Below are positions 62,461 through 64,000 of a stretch of 64,000 nt of DNA, piece after piece (the stretch's first letter is position 1; every line of letters starts with the position of its first letter). The translations under genes were made by a program, and so were the position numbers. This stretch comes from Hoplostethus atlanticus (taxonomy: Eukaryota; Chordata; Actinopteri; Trachichthyiformes; Trachichthyidae), in NCBI GenBank assembly GCA_034670405.1, contig JAXDDX010000055.1, forward strand, positions 2,248,501 through 2,312,500. Direction: 5' to 3'. The notes under the pieces are model-generated. The model saw only the letters and a program-made list of their open reading frames with translations. It was not told the DNA's origin and did no database searches.

Positions 62461-64000
62461 GCTGGAAACATGAAATGCATCACTTCCTGCCAGGAAAGAC
62501 CTACCTGCTTGGAACAGCGAATGCTTTCATGAACTGGGTACAGGTTGAATCGCGATTGGGTTATATCAATAGATGAGAGCAGCATAACAGACTATAACAA
62601 GCTATTTATATGACAATAACACAGATTGTTACTGTAAAGAAAAAGCAGACTGGATGGCCCCTTTCTCCTTTAAACAAAACACCCACAGGGTGTTAGCAGC
62701 AGGAATCCCAGCTATGCGTGGTGTACACAGGTGTGCGTGGTGCTGCCGGATACCCCTCGGCGCCTCTTATTCCGAGGGGCCTCTTAAGTCCCCCGTAGGG
62801 GTTCGTGTAGAGGTTGGAAGCCCACACGCAGAGGCCTCATACGGAGGAGACATGTGCCAGGTCCGGAGAGCCTAGAAGCCGAGCCCTTCTTAAGGCGTAA
62901 CCCCGGCATCGTCACTCCGCGGCGGCGCAAGGCACCGGGAAAGGGAGAGACACGGAGATTATATACAACCCAGGAGGAGATCTCCCCTTTAGAAATAACA
63001 TCTCCGAAACACAAATGCGCAAACACCACGTCTCGTATTTACAGTACGGCAGGCATTACGGCTCCGTTAACGAGCTAATTAGGAAAGTTGCGATTGGCTT
63101 GACCTCCGAAAAAGTGGCTCCGAAAACTTTTTACGGTGCCAGGAAGGCGACGGAGCGTCTAACGTCTCTCCAGTAGCGCGGGTTAATTGGCTTGGCAGAA
63201 TCATTTCCTTGCGTTAATTATTTGTTAGAGTCCCATTTTAAATGTATTAGCGTTATAAAAGGCTCCCAGGCTGAGCGGTAAACAGGTATTAGTGGGGATT
63301 ATATGGGGTTTTGCTTGTGCCCAGTCATAGTTGACACCAAATGTAAATCTGCTCAGAGTGTTATAACCCTGAGAGACCCGAGGGAGCAAGACTTGAAGAA
63401 TTCCTAATCGAGCTGGCTGAAATAATGACCTTTAGGCTACCACCTTGAGAAAAATACAACAAGTTCAGCTATCTTTTTTGGAGGCAAAATAGTTTCATGC
63501 TGTTCAGACAGAATGTCTTCAGTTCAATGACGTTACCTAAAAGTTCACTCATGTGTAACTGCCTTTTTGCTAGAAGTCAAAAGAATTACCCAAGGCCAAC
63601 ATTGTCTTGTTCAACGATCCACCCAACCCCGAGTCAAACCCCCTTTGACCCCCTGGGCGAGAGCGACGTGTCTTTGTTTTCTCTTTTCTTTTCAGTGTTT
63701 CTTTATGGCAGAACATTGAATTACAATCCACCTCTATCCTCTCTCCTTGAAAGGAGTCACTACAGCCATCCACACTCCAAAAGTCCTCCACGCAGACAGC
63801 GTTAACGTCGGTTTAGAGAGTTTTTTTGTGCCAAAATTGATTGCCCAAGGTGCTTGAGCAAGTACTAGCAGCATATGGCAGCAGTAATAGGTTTTTATAC
63901 CATTATATTAGAAGGTTCCCGGAGATTCACTTGTGTTTTCCTGTGTTAGAGGTAGTCGTGACAAGGACCGTGATGGGATCGGAAATTTGTAAAAGTTTTA

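Larger units (their letters stand above)
59650..64000 (+). other. Intron 9 (5' part)
   Basis: The next lectin exon was not found, so this is read as intron to the window end. It holds a 55-bp TG repeat, a TTAAAGGA-family copy on the minus strand (60.15-60.49 kb), a tRNA-SINE-like piece (61.29 kb), a CA repeat (62.1 kb) and a dispersed repeat (62.34 kb). Blocks at 61.8-62.06 and 63.17-63.33 kb look unique and homeodomain-motif rich. Confidence 0.75.

Noticed and set aside
59650..64000. Search for the next lectin-domain exon
   Set aside because: No stretch encoding a plausible continuation of the lectin repeat with proper borders was found.

Overview
This is a 64-kb piece of a vertebrate nuclear genome, most probably from a teleost fish. 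It holds the middle of one large, intron-rich gene on the + strand. Eight exons with canonical GT/AG borders and matching phases (5522-5702, 16505-16671, 23690-23864, 30944-31141, 37783-37900, 54709-54894, 56535-56672, 59554-59649) join into one open frame of 419 complete codons plus the end of one split codon. The product is a polypeptide N-acetylgalactosaminyltransferase of the Y subfamily. It is best read as galnt9: the exon 2 linker (LAKPMGLVEGPGGLGQGG) and several catalytic-domain stretches fit GALNT9 better than its sister GALNT17. The comparison rests on memory of the families, not on a search.

Layout: 1-5521 is the end of intron 1. Exon 1 (cytosolic tail, membrane anchor, stem) lies upstream of the window. 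Exons 2 to 7 carry the GT-A catalytic domain, including the DAH metal motif, the YGGEN segment that defines the Y subfamily, and a conserved AHIER histidine. Exon 8 is the linker. Exon 9 opens the C-terminal ricin-type lectin domain with its CLD motif. About 100 C-terminal residues must lie beyond 64000. Introns range from about 1.6 kb (intron 7) to 16.8 kb (intron 6).

No other protein-coding gene is supported. The rest is intron with a dense, varied load of repeats. There are non-LTR retrotransposon fragments (5.9-6.6, 15.0-15.9 and 22.0-22.6 kb) and tRNA-like SINE pieces. There are terminal-inverted-repeat elements, among them an 895-bp near-perfect foldback element at 12236-13130 and a hAT-like element at 30305-30581. 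Several unnamed dispersed families have two or three copies inside the window. A 21-bp minisatellite and many long microsatellites (for example 125 bp of GA at 13211-13335) complete the set. Some unique-looking blocks rich in TAAT-type motifs may be conserved noncoding elements, but this cannot be shown without alignment.

I found no sign of a new multi-gene system. The most interesting items are the foldback element, the uncatalogued repeat families, and splice-site curiosities of the gene: a TG tract just upstream of exon 2 and a donor-like sequence rebuilt at the exon 8/9 junction.
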